Below are positions 9,073-17,826 of a stretch of DNA of 64,000 bases, one piece after another. A model generated the notes under the pieces. The model made no database searches. It had not been told where the DNA came from and saw only the letters and a list, made by a program, of their open reading frames with translations. The translations under genes and the position numbers were made by a program. Origin of the DNA: Nocardioides bruguierae. GTDB taxonomy: Bacteria > Actinomycetota > Actinomycetes > Propionibacteriales > Nocardioidaceae. The stretch covers positions 119,081-183,080 of the forward strand of contig NZ_JAMOIL010000012.1 in the NCBI RefSeq assembly GCF_023656415.1, given 5' to 3'. How positions within the stretch are numbered: the first letter of the stretch is position 1; each line of letters opens with the position of its first letter.

Positions 9073-9138
9073 CGATAGTGCGCGACGACAAGCACCGGTT
9101 CGCGCCCGTTCCGGGTGCTTCTCGTCGCGCACTATCCG
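9073..9138. repeat. Long imperfect inverted repeat (hairpin) inside the acid-sugar operon
   Basis: Arms of about 23 bp (GATAGTGCGCGACGA ... TCGTCGCGCACTATC) flank a GC-rich centre, with one mismatch, directly after the dehydrogenase stop and 125 bp before the permease. It could attenuate transcription or shield the upstream messenger from decay. It has no U run, and the arms look more like a dispersed palindromic repeat than a standard terminator. Confidence 0.7.
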
Positions 9139-9262
9139 CCTGACCCCCCGCTCCCCGCCGGCTGGCGCTCCCTGTTGCCCGCCGGTTGCTGTGCCCTGCG
9201 CACGCACGCAACACACTGCTGTCCATGCGGCCTCGGCCGTCCACTCTCGAAGGAGACCACCC

Positions 9263-10696
9263 ATGGGTACGACCGGTCTGCTCATCACCGCCATCGTGGC
9301 GGTGGCGGTGCTGCTCGTCGCGATCATCCGGCTCAAGCTGCCGGCGTTCCTCGCACTCCTCGGCGTCAGCGTGCTCACCGCGCTCGTCGTCGGCATCCCG
9401 CTCGGTGACGTCGTCACCACGATCGTGGAAGGCATGGGCGGCACGCTCGGCAACGTCGCCCTCCTCGTCGGTCTGGGCACCATGCTCGGCAAGCTCATCG
9501 AGGTCTCGGGCGGCGCCCGCTCGCTGGCCGACACGTTCACCTCGACGTTCGGCGAGGCCAAGATCATCGCGGCGCTGACCGCGGTGGCCTTCCTGCTGGC
9601 GATCCCGGTCTTCTTCGACGTCGGGTTCATCGTCCTGATCCCGATCATCTACGGCTTCGCCGTGGCGCTCGGCGCCGACCCGGTCAAGGTCGGTCTGCCC
9701 GTCGGCGGCATCATGCTCGCCATCCACGTGACCGTGCCCCCGCACCCGGGCGTGGTCGGCGGCGCCGCGATCGTGGACGCCGACCTCGGCTGGATCACCA
9801 TCTTCGGCCTGGTCATCTGCATCCCGCTGGCGTTCCTGAGCTACTACGTCGCCGGCGTGCTGAACAAGCGCGACATCGCGATGCTCCCCGAGACCGCGCG
9901 TACCTTCGCGTCGTTCCGCGAGTCGATGCTGGCCTCGGGCACCGGTGCCACCGGCACCCCCGCCGCGGAGGAGAACGAGTCCGCCGTGGCCAAGGCGGCC
10001 CGCGAGAACCCGGCCGGCTCCGGCTCGGTGATGTTCTTCATCCTGCTCCCGATCGTGATGATCATGGCCGGCACCATCGGTGGGCTCATGGTCACCGAGG
10101 GCTCCACCGCCGACACCGTGCTCGGCTTCGTCGGCGCCCCGGCCGTCGCCCTGCTCGTGACGACCTTCATCGCCTACTACGTGCTCGGCACCCGCCGCGG
10201 CGTCAGCTCCGCCGACCTGGGCTCCGCTCTGGACGCGGGCCTCGCCCCGGCCGCGATCATCATCCTCGTCACCGGCGCCGGCGGCGTCTTCGGCAAGGTG
10301 CTGACCGTCTCCGGCATCGGCACCGCCCTGGCCGACTCGCTGTCCGCCACCGGCATGCCGCTGCTGCTCGCCCTGTTCCTGGTCGCCGTGGTCCTCCGCG
10401 TCTCCCAGGGCTCGGCCACGGTCGCCATCGTCACCACCCTCGGCCTGCTCACCACGGCGGTCGTGGGCGGCGACTACACCACCGTGCAGGTCGCCCTGCT
10501 CGTCCTGGCCACCGGCTTCGGCGCGCTCGGCTTCTCCCACGTCACCGACTCCGGCTTCTGGGTGGTCACCCGGTTCCTCGGTCTCTCGGTGGCCGACGGC
10601 CTGCGCACCTGGACCGTGCTGACCTCGGTCCTCGGCATCGCCGGCTTCCTGCTCACCGCCGTCTGCTTCGGCATCGTCTCCGCGGTGGGTCTGTGA
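9263..10696 (+). CDS. GntP/gluconate:H+ symporter family permease
   Basis: 477 residues from ATG 9263 with AAGGAGA seven bases upstream; an in-frame start 72 bp earlier has no such site. It has about twelve hydrophobic segments and the GntP-family stretch GLPVGGIMLAIHVTVPPHPG near residue 145, with a second conserved block VTDSGFWVVTRFLGLSV near the C-terminus. The family imports gluconate and related sugar acids by proton symport. Its place between the dehydrogenase and aldolase marks it as the uptake route for this pathway. Its last codons overlap the aldolase start. Confidence 0.9.
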   Translation: MGTTGLLITAIVAVAVLLVAIIRLKLPAFLALLGVSVLTALVVGIPLGDVVTTIVEGMGGTLGNVALLVGLGTMLGKLIEVSGGARSLADTFTSTFGEAKIIAALTAVAFLLAIPVFFDVGFIVLIPIIYGFAVALGADPVKVGLPVGGIMLAIHVTVPPHPGVVGGAAIVDADLGWITIFGLVICIPLAFLSYYVAGVLNKRDIAMLPETARTFASFRESMLASGTGATGTPAAEENESAVAKAARENPAGSGSVMFFILLPIVMIMAGTIGGLMVTEGSTADTVLGFVGAPAVALLVTTFIAYYVLGTRRGVSSADLGSALDAGLAPAAIIILVTGAGGVFGKVLTVSGIGTALADSLSATGMPLLLALFLVAVVLRVSQGSATVAIVTTLGLLTTAVVGGDYTTVQVALLVLATGFGALGFSHVTDSGFWVVTRFLGLSVADGLRTWTVLTSVLGIAGFLLTAVCFGIVSAVGL

Positions 10697-11574
10697 CGGC
10701 TCACGCCACCGCTCCCGCGACCACCCCGGCCGACCTGGCCGGGGTGGTCTCGGCGCGTCTGGCCGCGGGCGGCGCGGTGACGGCGGTGGCCTGCTACGAC
10801 TTCTCCACCGCGCTGGCGACGGTCACGGCCGCCGAGGAGCGCAGGCGGCCGGTCATCCTCCTCGTGCCGCCCGTGGTGGCCGCCGAGGCGACCGGCCTGC
10901 GCCTGGTCCGTGCGCTGCGCGGGCTCGCCGACGGCGCGAGCGTGCCCGTCGTCGTCCAGCTGGACCACGCGCGGGACCCCGACCTCATCGAGGCCACGGT
11001 GGACGCCGGCGCGCACGCCGTGCTCGCCGACGGCTCGCACCTCTCCCTGGACGAGAACGCCGCCTTCGTCGCCTCGGTCATCGCGCGGCTGCCCGAGGGC
11101 ACCTGCGTGGAGGCCGAGCTCGGCGCCCTGGCCGGCGACGAGGACCGCACCGACAAGGTCTCCCACGTGCCCACCGGCATGACGGACCCGGCCGACGTCG
11201 CGGTGTTCCTGGAGCGCTCCGGCGCGCACCTGCTCGCGGTCTCCATCGGCAACGCGCACGGCAACTACGTGGGCGACCCGCACCTGGACTGGGAGCTGCT
11301 GGCCCGCATCCGCGAGGTCAGCGACGCCGCCGGCGTCCCGCTGGTGCTGCACGGCGCGTCGGGCCTCCCCCGCGCCGACCTCGCCGCCGCGCCCCGACGC
11401 GGCATCGGCAAGGTCAACGTCAACACCGAGGTGCGCCAGGAGCTGCTCGCCAAGCTCGGCTCGGCCGTGCCGGCGGCGGTCTCCTCCGGCGCCAACGTGC
11501 GCGGTCTCGTGGCCGCGTGGCGCGGGCAGGTCGGCGAGACGGTCGGCGGGTTCCTGGACCTGCTCGACCCCTGA
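10693..11574 (+). CDS. Class II (zinc) aldolase, fructose-bisphosphate/tagatose-bisphosphate aldolase family
   Basis: 293 residues from GTG 10693, overlapping the permease stop (GTGA). Zinc-ligand histidines appear in VVVQLDHARD near residue 95, SIGNAHGNY near residue 185 and LVLHGASGLPR near residue 220; the acidic EAELGALAGDED and the phosphate-binding GIGKVNVNTEVR complete the class II pattern. In this operon it would cleave the phosphorylated keto acid made by the dehydrogenase and kinase, giving a triose phosphate or glycolytic unit. The products are inferred. A strong hairpin terminator follows 30 bp downstream. Confidence 0.88.
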   Translation: MTAHATAPATTPADLAGVVSARLAAGGAVTAVACYDFSTALATVTAAEERRRPVILLVPPVVAAEATGLRLVRALRGLADGASVPVVVQLDHARDPDLIEATVDAGAHAVLADGSHLSLDENAAFVASVIARLPEGTCVEAELGALAGDEDRTDKVSHVPTGMTDPADVAVFLERSGAHLLAVSIGNAHGNYVGDPHLDWELLARIREVSDAAGVPLVLHGASGLPRADLAAAPRRGIGKVNVNTEVRQELLAKLGSAVPAAVSSGANVRGLVAAWRGQVGETVGGFLDLLDP

Positions 11575-11603
11575 TCGGCCTCTCCCAGCAAGCAGGACAG
11601 CAG

Positions 11604-11643
11604 AGCGCCCCCGCTCCGGTCACCAGACCGGGGCGGGGGCGCT
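11604..11643. terminator. Hairpin terminator shared by convergent operons
   Basis: Seventeen-base arms with one G:T pair (AGCGCCCCCGCTCCGGT and its complement) and a six-base loop lie between the convergent aldolase (+) and P450 (-) genes. The hairpin would work in both directions. GTTCCTTCC follows on the plus strand. Confidence 0.85.
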
Positions 11644-11662
11644 GTCGTTCCTTCCGCGAGCC

Positions 11663-13873
11663 TCAGAGGTCCAGCACGAGCCGGTCCGAGCAGGCGCGGG
11701 AGACGCAGAGCATCATGCAGTCCTGCGCGGCCCGCTCGGCGGGCTCGAGCACCGAGTCGCGGTGCTCCACCTCGCCCTCCAGCACCCGGGTCTCGCAGGT
11801 GCCGCAGGTGCCCTCCGCGCAGGAGGAGAGGACGTCGACGCCCGCCTCGTGCACCACGTCGAGCGCGCTGCGGTCGGCCGGCACGTGCAGGGTGACGCCG
11901 GTGCGGACGAGCTGCACCTCGAACGGCCGAGCGGGACCCAGGTCGGCGTCCTCGCGCGGCGCGAACCGCTCCAGGTGCAGCGAGCCCGAGGGCCAGTGGG
12001 CGCAGCTCTCCTCCACCGCGTCGAGCAGAGGGCCGGGGCCGCAGACGTAGACCTGGGTGTCGGCCAGCGGCGTGCCGAGCAGCTCGGCGAGCGGCAGGTG
12101 GCCGTCGGTGTCCTGCGGGACGAGGCGCACCTTGTCGCCGTGCACGGCCAGCTCGTCGAGGAACGCCATGGACGCCTTCGTCCGACCGCCGTAGACGAGC
12201 TGCCACTCGGCGCCGGCCGCCTCGGCGGCGGCGATCATCGGCAGGATCGGGGTGATGCCGATGCCGCCGGCGAGGAACAGGTACCGCGGCGAGGGGCTGA
12301 GCGCGAAGTGGTTGCGCGGGCCGCGGACGACCAGCCGGTCGCCGACGGAGACGCCCTCGTGCAGGTGCGCCGAGCCGCCGCGGCTGGCGGGCTCACGGAG
12401 CACGCCGATCCGGTAGCGGCCGCGGTCCTCGACGTCACCGCACAGCGAGTACTGGCGCACGGGCGCGTCGCCGGCGACGACGTCCACGTGGGCACCCGGG
12501 GCCCACGACGGCAGCCGGCCGTCGACGGAGTCGGCGCGCAGGGTGATCGCCACGACGCCGTCCGCCGCCTCGACCTTCTCCTCCACGACCACGGCGTGCT
12601 CGGTGAGCGCGGTCGAGGCGGTCTCCTCGCGCTTGCCGTCGAGCGCCTGGGTCTCGGCGGCGGGCGGGGTGAAGGTGACCGGCAGGTGCTGCCAGCAGTA
12701 CATGTTGACGGAGCTGGGGTAGAAGGTCGGGGCGCCGTCGAGCTCGTAGTCGCCGAGCACGGGCAGCGCCTCCTCCAGCGCGATCCGCACCTCCAGGCGC
12801 GCGAGCGGCGCACCGAGGCAGCCGTGCACGCCCTCGCCGAAGCCCACGTGCTTGATCAGGCCGCGGGTGACGTCGTAGCGGTCGGCGTCGGGGAACCGGC
12901 GCTCGTCGCGGTTGGCGGCACCGGTCACCAGCGCCACGCGGGAGCCCTGCGGGATCACCTGACCGTGCAGGTGCACGTCGCGCGAGGTGGTGCGGGCGGT
13001 GAGCTGGAGCGGGGTCGCCCAGCGCACGGCCTCCTCGATCGCCTGCGGGATGAGCGTGGGGTCGGCGCGGACCAGCTCGCGCTGGTCGGGGTTCTCGGCC
13101 AGCAGCTTGAGCGTGGTGGCGGTGAGGCCGGCGGTGGACTCCACGCCGCCGAGGAACAGCACCATCATCAGCCCGAGCACCTCGGAGGCCGGGTCGATGT
13201 CCTCGGGCGCGAAGGGGACGCCGTCGATCTCGGCGTGCGCGATGAGGCTGACCAGGTCGTCGGCCGGGCGCTCCTTGCGCTCCTGGAGGAGGTCGCGGAA
13301 GTACTGGGTGATGGCGGCGGTGTCGACCACGGCGGCGTCGGTGAGGTGCGGGGTGCCGGGCACGCGGCCCTTGAGGCCGTGGACCCAGCCCTCGAGCCGC
13401 TCGCGCTCCTCGCCCGTGGCGATCGGGAGGCCCATGAGCGTGAAGAACACGTCGAACGGCATCGGCCAGGCCAGCTCGGCGGCGAGGTCGGCGCTCCCCC
13501 GCTCGCGCCACTGGGCGACGAGGTTGCGCACCACCTGGCGGATCGGCTCCTCCAGCCCGCCGATGCGGCGCGGGGTGAACCAGGGCTGCACGATCGCGCG
13601 GATCTTGTCGTGGCGCGGGTTGTCGGTGTTGGGCAGCGACCCCGGGCCGAGCTGCATGTGCGCGGTGTCGTCGAGGTCCATGCCCTCGAAGCTGCGGAAG
13701 GTGTCGGCGTCCAGGATCGCAGTGCGCACGTCCTCGAACCGCGAGAGGGCGTACCAGCCCCAGCGCTCGCTGTGGAAGACCGGCGCCGCGTCGCGCATCC
13801 ACGCGTACGTCGGGAACGGGTCGTCGTAGAAGCCGGGGGCGAACGGGTTGTACTCGGGCACCACAGTGGTCAT
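11663..13873 (-). CDS. Self-sufficient cytochrome P450: heme, FMN/NAD(P)H reductase and [2Fe-2S] ferredoxin in one chain
   Basis: 736 residues. Residues 1 to about 400 are a P450: I-helix LGGVEST near 240, ETAVRW-like EEAVRWATPLQ (ExxR helix) and the heme loop VGFGEGVHGCLGAP with Cys352. From about 425 comes a phthalate dioxygenase reductase-type module with RQYSLCG (flavin) and GGIGITPILPM (nicotinamide). The end holds a plant-type ferredoxin, CAEGTCGTC plus MLCVSRAC. This order is that of class VII (CYP116B-like) monooxygenases, which need no partner proteins. It uses O2 and NAD(P)H in the cytoplasm; the substrate is unknown. It is divergent from a LacI regulator with a shared palindrome, suggesting carbohydrate or glycoside-linked induction. 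Confidence 0.93.
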   Translation of the reverse strand: MTTVVPEYNPFAPGFYDDPFPTYAWMRDAAPVFHSERWGWYALSRFEDVRTAILDADTFRSFEGMDLDDTAHMQLGPGSLPNTDNPRHDKIRAIVQPWFTPRRIGGLEEPIRQVVRNLVAQWRERGSADLAAELAWPMPFDVFFTLMGLPIATGEERERLEGWVHGLKGRVPGTPHLTDAAVVDTAAITQYFRDLLQERKERPADDLVSLIAHAEIDGVPFAPEDIDPASEVLGLMMVLFLGGVESTAGLTATTLKLLAENPDQRELVRADPTLIPQAIEEAVRWATPLQLTARTTSRDVHLHGQVIPQGSRVALVTGAANRDERRFPDADRYDVTRGLIKHVGFGEGVHGCLGAPLARLEVRIALEEALPVLGDYELDGAPTFYPSSVNMYCWQHLPVTFTPPAAETQALDGKREETASTALTEHAVVVEEKVEAADGVVAITLRADSVDGRLPSWAPGAHVDVVAGDAPVRQYSLCGDVEDRGRYRIGVLREPASRGGSAHLHEGVSVGDRLVVRGPRNHFALSPSPRYLFLAGGIGITPILPMIAAAEAAGAEWQLVYGGRTKASMAFLDELAVHGDKVRLVPQDTDGHLPLAELLGTPLADTQVYVCGPGPLLDAVEESCAHWPSGSLHLERFAPREDADLGPARPFEVQLVRTGVTLHVPADRSALDVVHEAGVDVLSSCAEGTCGTCETRVLEGEVEHRDSVLEPAERAAQDCMMLCVSRACSDRLVLDL

Positions 13874-14019
13874 GGCGAGGTCCTTCTCGGGTCGGACGCA
13901 GGGCCGCGGGAGGTCTCGCGGGCAGCTCGCGTCGGGGCCGTCGGGGCACGTGGCCCCGGTCGCAGCACAGGAGTGTGCGGGTCGGCGAGAACCGCGGTCA
14001 ATGGTTTCCGCGCATTTTT

Positions 14020-14033
14020 CTAAAGCGCTTTAG
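14020..14033. promoter_or_regulatory. Perfect palindrome CTAAAGCGCTTTAG, LacI-type operator between P450 and LacI genes
   Basis: A 14-bp perfect palindrome with a central CG lies about 150 bp before the P450 start and 59 bp before the divergent LacI gene. It fits the AANCGNTT consensus of LacI-family operators and differs from the CTAGCACGTGCTAG sites, so the two LacI proteins likely have separate targets. Confidence 0.75.
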
Positions 14034-14091
14034 TCAATCCATGGAAATGACCGCGCTTGCCCCCTGCGGCCGAGGCGGCTAGACCTACGCC

Positions 14092-15129
14092 ATGCCCGAC
14101 GTCCCGCCCGCGACCCCGGAGGCCCGCCCCCGTCGTCCCGCCCGCCGCGTGACGCTCGCCGACGTGGCCCGCGCCGCGGACGTCTCCCCCACCCTGGTCT
14201 CGCTGGTCCTGCGTGACCGGCCCGGCGCCAGCCCCGCCACTCGCGAGCGGGTGCTGGCCGCGGCCGCCGACCTCGGCTACCGCCCGGACCTGCGGGCGCG
14301 CTCGCTGGCCAGCCTCGACTCGCAGATGCTGGGCGTGCTCTTCGGCCAGGAGGGCCACTTCCACCTCGAGCTGCTCGAGGCCCTCTACGGGGCGGCCGAG
14401 CAGGTGCGCTGGGGCCTCGCCCTCGGGTTCAGCACCCCCACCCGGGACGAGGCCACGGCACTCACCTCGCTCCAGGACCTGCGCTTCGACGCGCTCGTCA
14501 TGCTCGGCCCGCAGGTCGCCGAGCCCCGGCTCGCCGGCCAGCTGCCGCTGGTCGTGCTCGGCTGGGAGGTCGCCCATCCGGAGGTCGACGTGGTCCGCTC
14601 GGACGACGACGCCGCCATGAGCCTGGCGCTCGAGCACCTGCACGACCTCGGCCACCGCCGGATCGCCCACCTGCGCGGCGGCCCTGGGCTCGTGGCCGCC
14701 TCGCGCGCGGCCGCCCTGGCGCGGGCCGCCGACAGGCACGAGGACGTGACCCTCGAGGTCGTCGAGTGCGCCGGGCAGGACCAGATGGACGGCTTCCTCG
14801 CGATGACCGAGATGCTCGCGGACGCCGACACCCTGCCGACGGCGGTCGTGGCGTACAGCGACGACGTGGCCGCCGGCGCGCTGACCGCCCTCAACCGGGC
14901 CGGCGTCCGCGTCCCCGAGCAGGTCTCCCTCGTCGGCCACGACGACAGCCGCCTGGCCGGCGCGGAGGTCCTGGGCATCACGACGCTGCGCCAGGACCCG
15001 CGCACCCTGGCCGACCTGGCGGTGCGCCGCCTCGTGGCCCGCGCGGGCGGCGAGGACGTGGGCGAGCGCGTGCAGCTCGTGGCGCCGACCCTCGTCCAGC
15101 GACGCACCACCGGCCCGGCGCCGGCCTGA
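14092..15129 (+). CDS. LacI family transcriptional regulator
   Basis: 345 residues. The helix-turn-helix VTLADVARAADVSPTLVSLV is at residues 20-39, followed by the hinge helix LGYRPDLRARSLAS. The effector domain contains VLFGQEGHFHLELLEALY and the closing VGHDDSRLAGAEVLGITTLR typical of the family. It is divergent from the P450 gene, with CTAAAGCGCTTTAG between them, so it probably represses the P450 and itself. No clear ribosome site is seen before ATG 14092. Confidence 0.9.
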   Translation: MPDVPPATPEARPRRPARRVTLADVARAADVSPTLVSLVLRDRPGASPATRERVLAAAADLGYRPDLRARSLASLDSQMLGVLFGQEGHFHLELLEALYGAAEQVRWGLALGFSTPTRDEATALTSLQDLRFDALVMLGPQVAEPRLAGQLPLVVLGWEVAHPEVDVVRSDDDAAMSLALEHLHDLGHRRIAHLRGGPGLVAASRAAALARAADRHEDVTLEVVECAGQDQMDGFLAMTEMLADADTLPTAVVAYSDDVAAGALTALNRAGVRVPEQVSLVGHDDSRLAGAEVLGITTLRQDPRTLADLAVRRLVARAGGEDVGERVQLVAPTLVQRRTTGPAPA

Positions 15130-15163
15130 GGTCTGCACCTGGGCAAGGTTTCCGCGCCTCGGA

Positions 15164-15177
15164 CTAGCACGTGCTAG
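15164..15177. promoter_or_regulatory. Second copy of the CTAGCACGTGCTAG operator, before a TIM-barrel gene
   Basis: The 14-bp perfect palindrome is identical to the core at 2923-2936, 12 kb away, and lies 130 bp before the gene at 15306. This links that gene to the LacI regulator at 3103-4158 rather than to its immediate LacI neighbour. The link is inferred from identity of sites. Confidence 0.75.
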
Positions 15178-15305
15178 CCACGAAGCGTACGCTGTGTGGC
15201 ACGTCACCTTCTCCGGCCCGGCCCCCGTGCGGGCCCGGCCTCATGGGGACGTGCCCCACACCCACCCGAAGCCGGTCCCCGGCGTCCTCACAGCGGAGGA
15301 AGTCC

Positions 15306-16310
15306 ATGCGCTACGGCGTCTACAACGCGATCCTGCACGACCGGAGCCTCCCCGAGGCCCTGGAGGTCATCTCGTCGGTCGGCCTGACCGGCATCGAGAT
15401 CAACACCGGCGGCTTCCTGCCCCCGGTGCACGTGCCGAACATCGACGAGATCCTCACCAGCGACACCGCGCGCGACGACTTCCTCGGGATCTTCGAGGGC
15501 ACCGGCGTGGAGATCGCCGGCCTCAACTGCAACGGCAACCCGCTGCACCCCACCAAGGCCATCGGCGACAAGCACTCCGAGGACGTGCGCCGCTCGATCA
15601 AGCTGGCCGCGCGCCTGGGCCAGACCCGCGTCGTGACCATGTCGGGCCTGCCCGGCGGCGAGCCCGGCTCGACCCGCCCCAACTGGATCGTCAACGCCTG
15701 GAACTCGGCCGCCCTCGACGTCCTGGACTACCAGTTCGACGTCGCCGCCGCGTTCTGGAAGGAGACCGACCGACTCGCCGCCGACCTCGGCGTCAAGGTC
15801 GCTCTCGAGCTGCACCCGCAGAACGTCGTCTTCAACCCGCGCGACATCCGCCGCCTCGTCGAGATGACCGGCGCGACCCACGTGGGCGTCGAGCTGGACG
15901 CCTCGCACCTGTTCTGGCAGCAGATGGACCCGGTGGCCGTCACCGCCGACCTGGGCGAGCTCGTCTTCCACGCCGCCGCCAAGGACGTCCGCGTGAACAC
16001 CGAGCGCGCCGCGCTCTACGGCGTGCTGGACAACGGCTTCCGCAAGCTCGACCCGTCCGAGGACCGCGTGAACCTCGGCGGCGACGAGTGGGCCAACGAG
16101 TGGCCGAAGGACTCCGCGTGGGACTTCGTGGCCCTCGGCCGCGGCCACGACGCCGACTTCTGGTCGCGCTGGCTCGTCGAGCTCAACAAGATCGACCCCG
16201 ACATGTGCGTGAACATCGAGCACGAGGACACCTCGCTCGGCCGCGTCGAGGGCCTCACCGAGGCCGCCGGCGTCCTGTTCGAGGCCGCCGAGAAGGTCGG
16301 CCTGCGCTGA
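15306..16310 (+). CDS. Sugar phosphate isomerase/epimerase (TIM barrel)
   Basis: 334 residues from ATG 15306 with GGAGGAAG just upstream. It starts MRYGVYNAILHDRSL and has barrel metal-ligand motifs: ALELHPQNVVFNPRD (Glu, His), VGVELDASHLFWQQ (Glu, Asp, His) and VFHAAAKDVRVN, ending with NIEHEDTSLG. This is the AP-endonuclease family 2 fold used by xylose isomerase-like and inosose dehydratase-like enzymes. A perfect copy of the operator found before the iolE-like gene lies upstream, so it may act in the same pathway. A 15-bp-stem terminator follows. The reaction is unknown. Confidence 0.85.
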   Translation: MRYGVYNAILHDRSLPEALEVISSVGLTGIEINTGGFLPPVHVPNIDEILTSDTARDDFLGIFEGTGVEIAGLNCNGNPLHPTKAIGDKHSEDVRRSIKLAARLGQTRVVTMSGLPGGEPGSTRPNWIVNAWNSAALDVLDYQFDVAAAFWKETDRLAADLGVKVALELHPQNVVFNPRDIRRLVEMTGATHVGVELDASHLFWQQMDPVAVTADLGELVFHAAAKDVRVNTERAALYGVLDNGFRKLDPSEDRVNLGGDEWANEWPKDSAWDFVALGRGHDADFWSRWLVELNKIDPDMCVNIEHEDTSLGRVEGLTEAAGVLFEAAEKVGLR

Positions 16311-16385
16311 CCCCTCCCGCGTGGATCAGCCACTGATCCGCCCCACGAGACCCTCCCTCGGAGCCCTTCAGGGGAGGTGAACGCA

Positions 16386-16418
16386 CACGGGCCCGCTGCC
16401 ACCGGCAGCGGGCCCGTG
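16386..16418. terminator. Hairpin terminator after the TIM-barrel gene
   Basis: Perfect 15-bp arms CACGGGCCCGCTGCC and their complement with an ACC loop lie 75 bp after the isomerase stop and before the Zur-like box. There is no U run, as is common in high-GC actinobacteria. Confidence 0.8.
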
Positions 16419-16457
16419 CTGCGTCCCGGACGTGCACACCTCGCCCGACCGTGCTGT

Positions 16458-16476
16458 AATGAGACTCGTTCTCATT
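16458..16476. promoter_or_regulatory. Zur-like box before the zinc-starvation operon
   Basis: AATGAGACTCGTTCTCATT is a 7-5-7 inverted repeat 20 bp before the CobW-like start, AT-rich against the local background. Its TGAGA/TCTCA arms and its place before cysteine-free ribosomal protein genes fit the zinc uptake regulator Zur, which represses such operons when zinc is sufficient. A Fur box would look similar; gene content favours Zur. Confidence 0.8.
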
Positions 16477-16496
16477 CTCATGAACGGAGGAGCGCT

Positions 16497-17606
16497 GTGC
16501 GCACACCCCTGCTCGTCGTCACCGGCGTCGACGCCACGGCCATGGACGCCGCGGTGCTGGCGCTCTCGCTGGACCTGCCCGGTGCCGTCGTGGTCCGGCA
16601 CCGCATCGACCCCGCCACCCAGGTGCTCACCCGCACCGTCTCCGACGCCTCCGGCCACCTCGAGACCGCGCACGTCGAGCTCGAGCACGCCTGCGTCGAC
16701 TGCGCCCTGCGCGAGGACGTCCTGCCCACCATCGAGCACCTCGCTCGCGCCGGCCGGTGGGACGCGGTCGTCTCCTGCCTGCCCGTGGCCAGCGAGGCCG
16801 ACCAGGTCAGCGCCGTCCTCGAGCACGACACCCGGCTCGCCCGCCACGTCCGGCTCGCGAGCGTCGTGGCGGCCCTCGGGGGCGAGGTGGACGCCGGCGG
16901 GGAGGACGTCGTCGAGGACCTGCTCTGCGACGACGACCTGGCCGACCGCGGCCTGCAGACCGGCCCCGACGACGACCGTGGCCTGGGCGAGGTCGCCTGC
17001 GCCCAGGTCGAGCTGGCCGACGTCACGGTGCTGACCGGCGGGTCCGGGCCGCAGCTCGCCGCCCTCGTCGGTGCCCTGGCCCGACCAGAGGCCATGCTCG
17101 TGACCGGCTGCGCGGAGCTCGACGCCGGTGCCCTGCTCGCCGGGCGGCACGACCACGAGGCCGCGGTCGCGTGGATGCTGCCCACCGACGACGAGCCGCT
17201 GGCCGAGCCGTCCACCGAGCAGACCGGCGAGGCGCGGGCCTGGCGCCGCGTCCTCGTCTCCCACCGCCCGTTCCACCCGGAGCGGCTCGTCGACGACATC
17301 GAGTCGCTGGGCCGTGGCCGGTGGCGTGCCCGCGGCTGCTTCTGGGTCGCCACCCGACCCGGCGACCTCGGCGAGTGGAGCGGCGCCGGCGGCCAGCTGA
17401 GCATCGGCACCTGGCAGCGCTGGGGCGCCCGCACCCCGCTCACCCGGCTCGTCTACACCGGCGTCGGCGAGCCGCCCGCCGGCCTCGAGGAGGCGTTCGA
17501 GCGGATGCTCGTGACCCCCGAGGAGGGCCTGCTCGGCACCGGCTCCTGGCGGGTCGCCGAGGACGGTCTCGAGCCGTGGCTCGGCGAGATCACCGACGTC
17601 GCCTGA
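16497..17606 (+). CDS. CobW/ZigA-like G3E-family protein lacking a recognisable P-loop
   Basis: 369 residues from GTG 16497, with GGAGGAGC upstream. It aligns by layout with CobW-type zinc metallochaperones: beta strand PLLVVTGVD at the start, the metal-binding H-A-C-V-D-C near residue 62 (family C-x-C-C-type site) and the C-terminal CobW domain ([14 protein letters not shown], then [20 protein letters not shown]). The Walker A motif expected after the first strand is absent ([17 protein letters not shown]), so GTP hydrolysis is doubtful. It leads the operon of zinc-free ribosomal proteins, and a zinc-handling role under starvation is inferred. Confidence 0.8.
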   Translation: MRTPLLVVTGVDATAMDAAVLALSLDLPGAVVVRHRIDPATQVLTRTVSDASGHLETAHVELEHACVDCALREDVLPTIEHLARAGRWDAVVSCLPVASEADQVSAVLEHDTRLARHVRLASVVAALGGEVDAGGEDVVEDLLCDDDLADRGLQTGPDDDRGLGEVACAQVELADVTVLTGGSGPQLAALVGALARPEAMLVTGCAELDAGALLAGRHDHEAAVAWMLPTDDEPLAEPSTEQTGEARAWRRVLVSHRPFHPERLVDDIESLGRGRWRARGCFWVATRPGDLGEWSGAGGQLSIGTWQRWGARTPLTRLVYTGVGEPPAGLEEAFERMLVTPEEGLLGTGSWRVAEDGLEPWLGEITDVA

Positions 17607-17646
17607 CCCCACTTCCCCGACCCCTTCCCATCGAGAGGAGCACGCC

Positions 17647-17826
17647 ATGGCCGTGCCCAAGCGCCGCACGTCGCGCAGCAACACCCGCCACCGCCGGTCC
17701 GCCTGGAAGGCGACCGCCCCCGACCTGGTGCCCGTCGTCGTCGACGGCGAGGTGCACCGCGTGCCCCGGCCGCTCGTGCGTGCCGTGCAGCGCGGCCTGG
17801 TCCAGCTGCCGGGGAACGCCCGATGA
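17647..17826 (+). CDS. rpmF: 50S ribosomal protein L32, zinc-independent paralogue
   Basis: 59 residues, [20 protein letters not shown] at the start, the usual L32 N-terminus. Standard bacterial L32 carries a C-x2-C ... C-x2-C zinc ribbon; this copy has no cysteine at all. That marks a C-minus paralogue that can replace the zinc-bearing L32 in ribosomes when zinc is scarce. ATG 17647 has GAGAGGAGCACGCC before it. Its stop overlaps the S18 start (ATGA). Confidence 0.92.
   Translation: MAVPKRRTSRSNTRHRRSAWKATAPDLVPVVVDGEVHRVPRPLVRAVQRGLVQLPGNAR

Noticed and set aside
8045..10540. An 831-codon minus-strand frame over the acid-sugar operon
   Set aside because: It is a shadow of the dehydrogenase and permease genes and rich in Asp, Gly, His and Arg without motifs.
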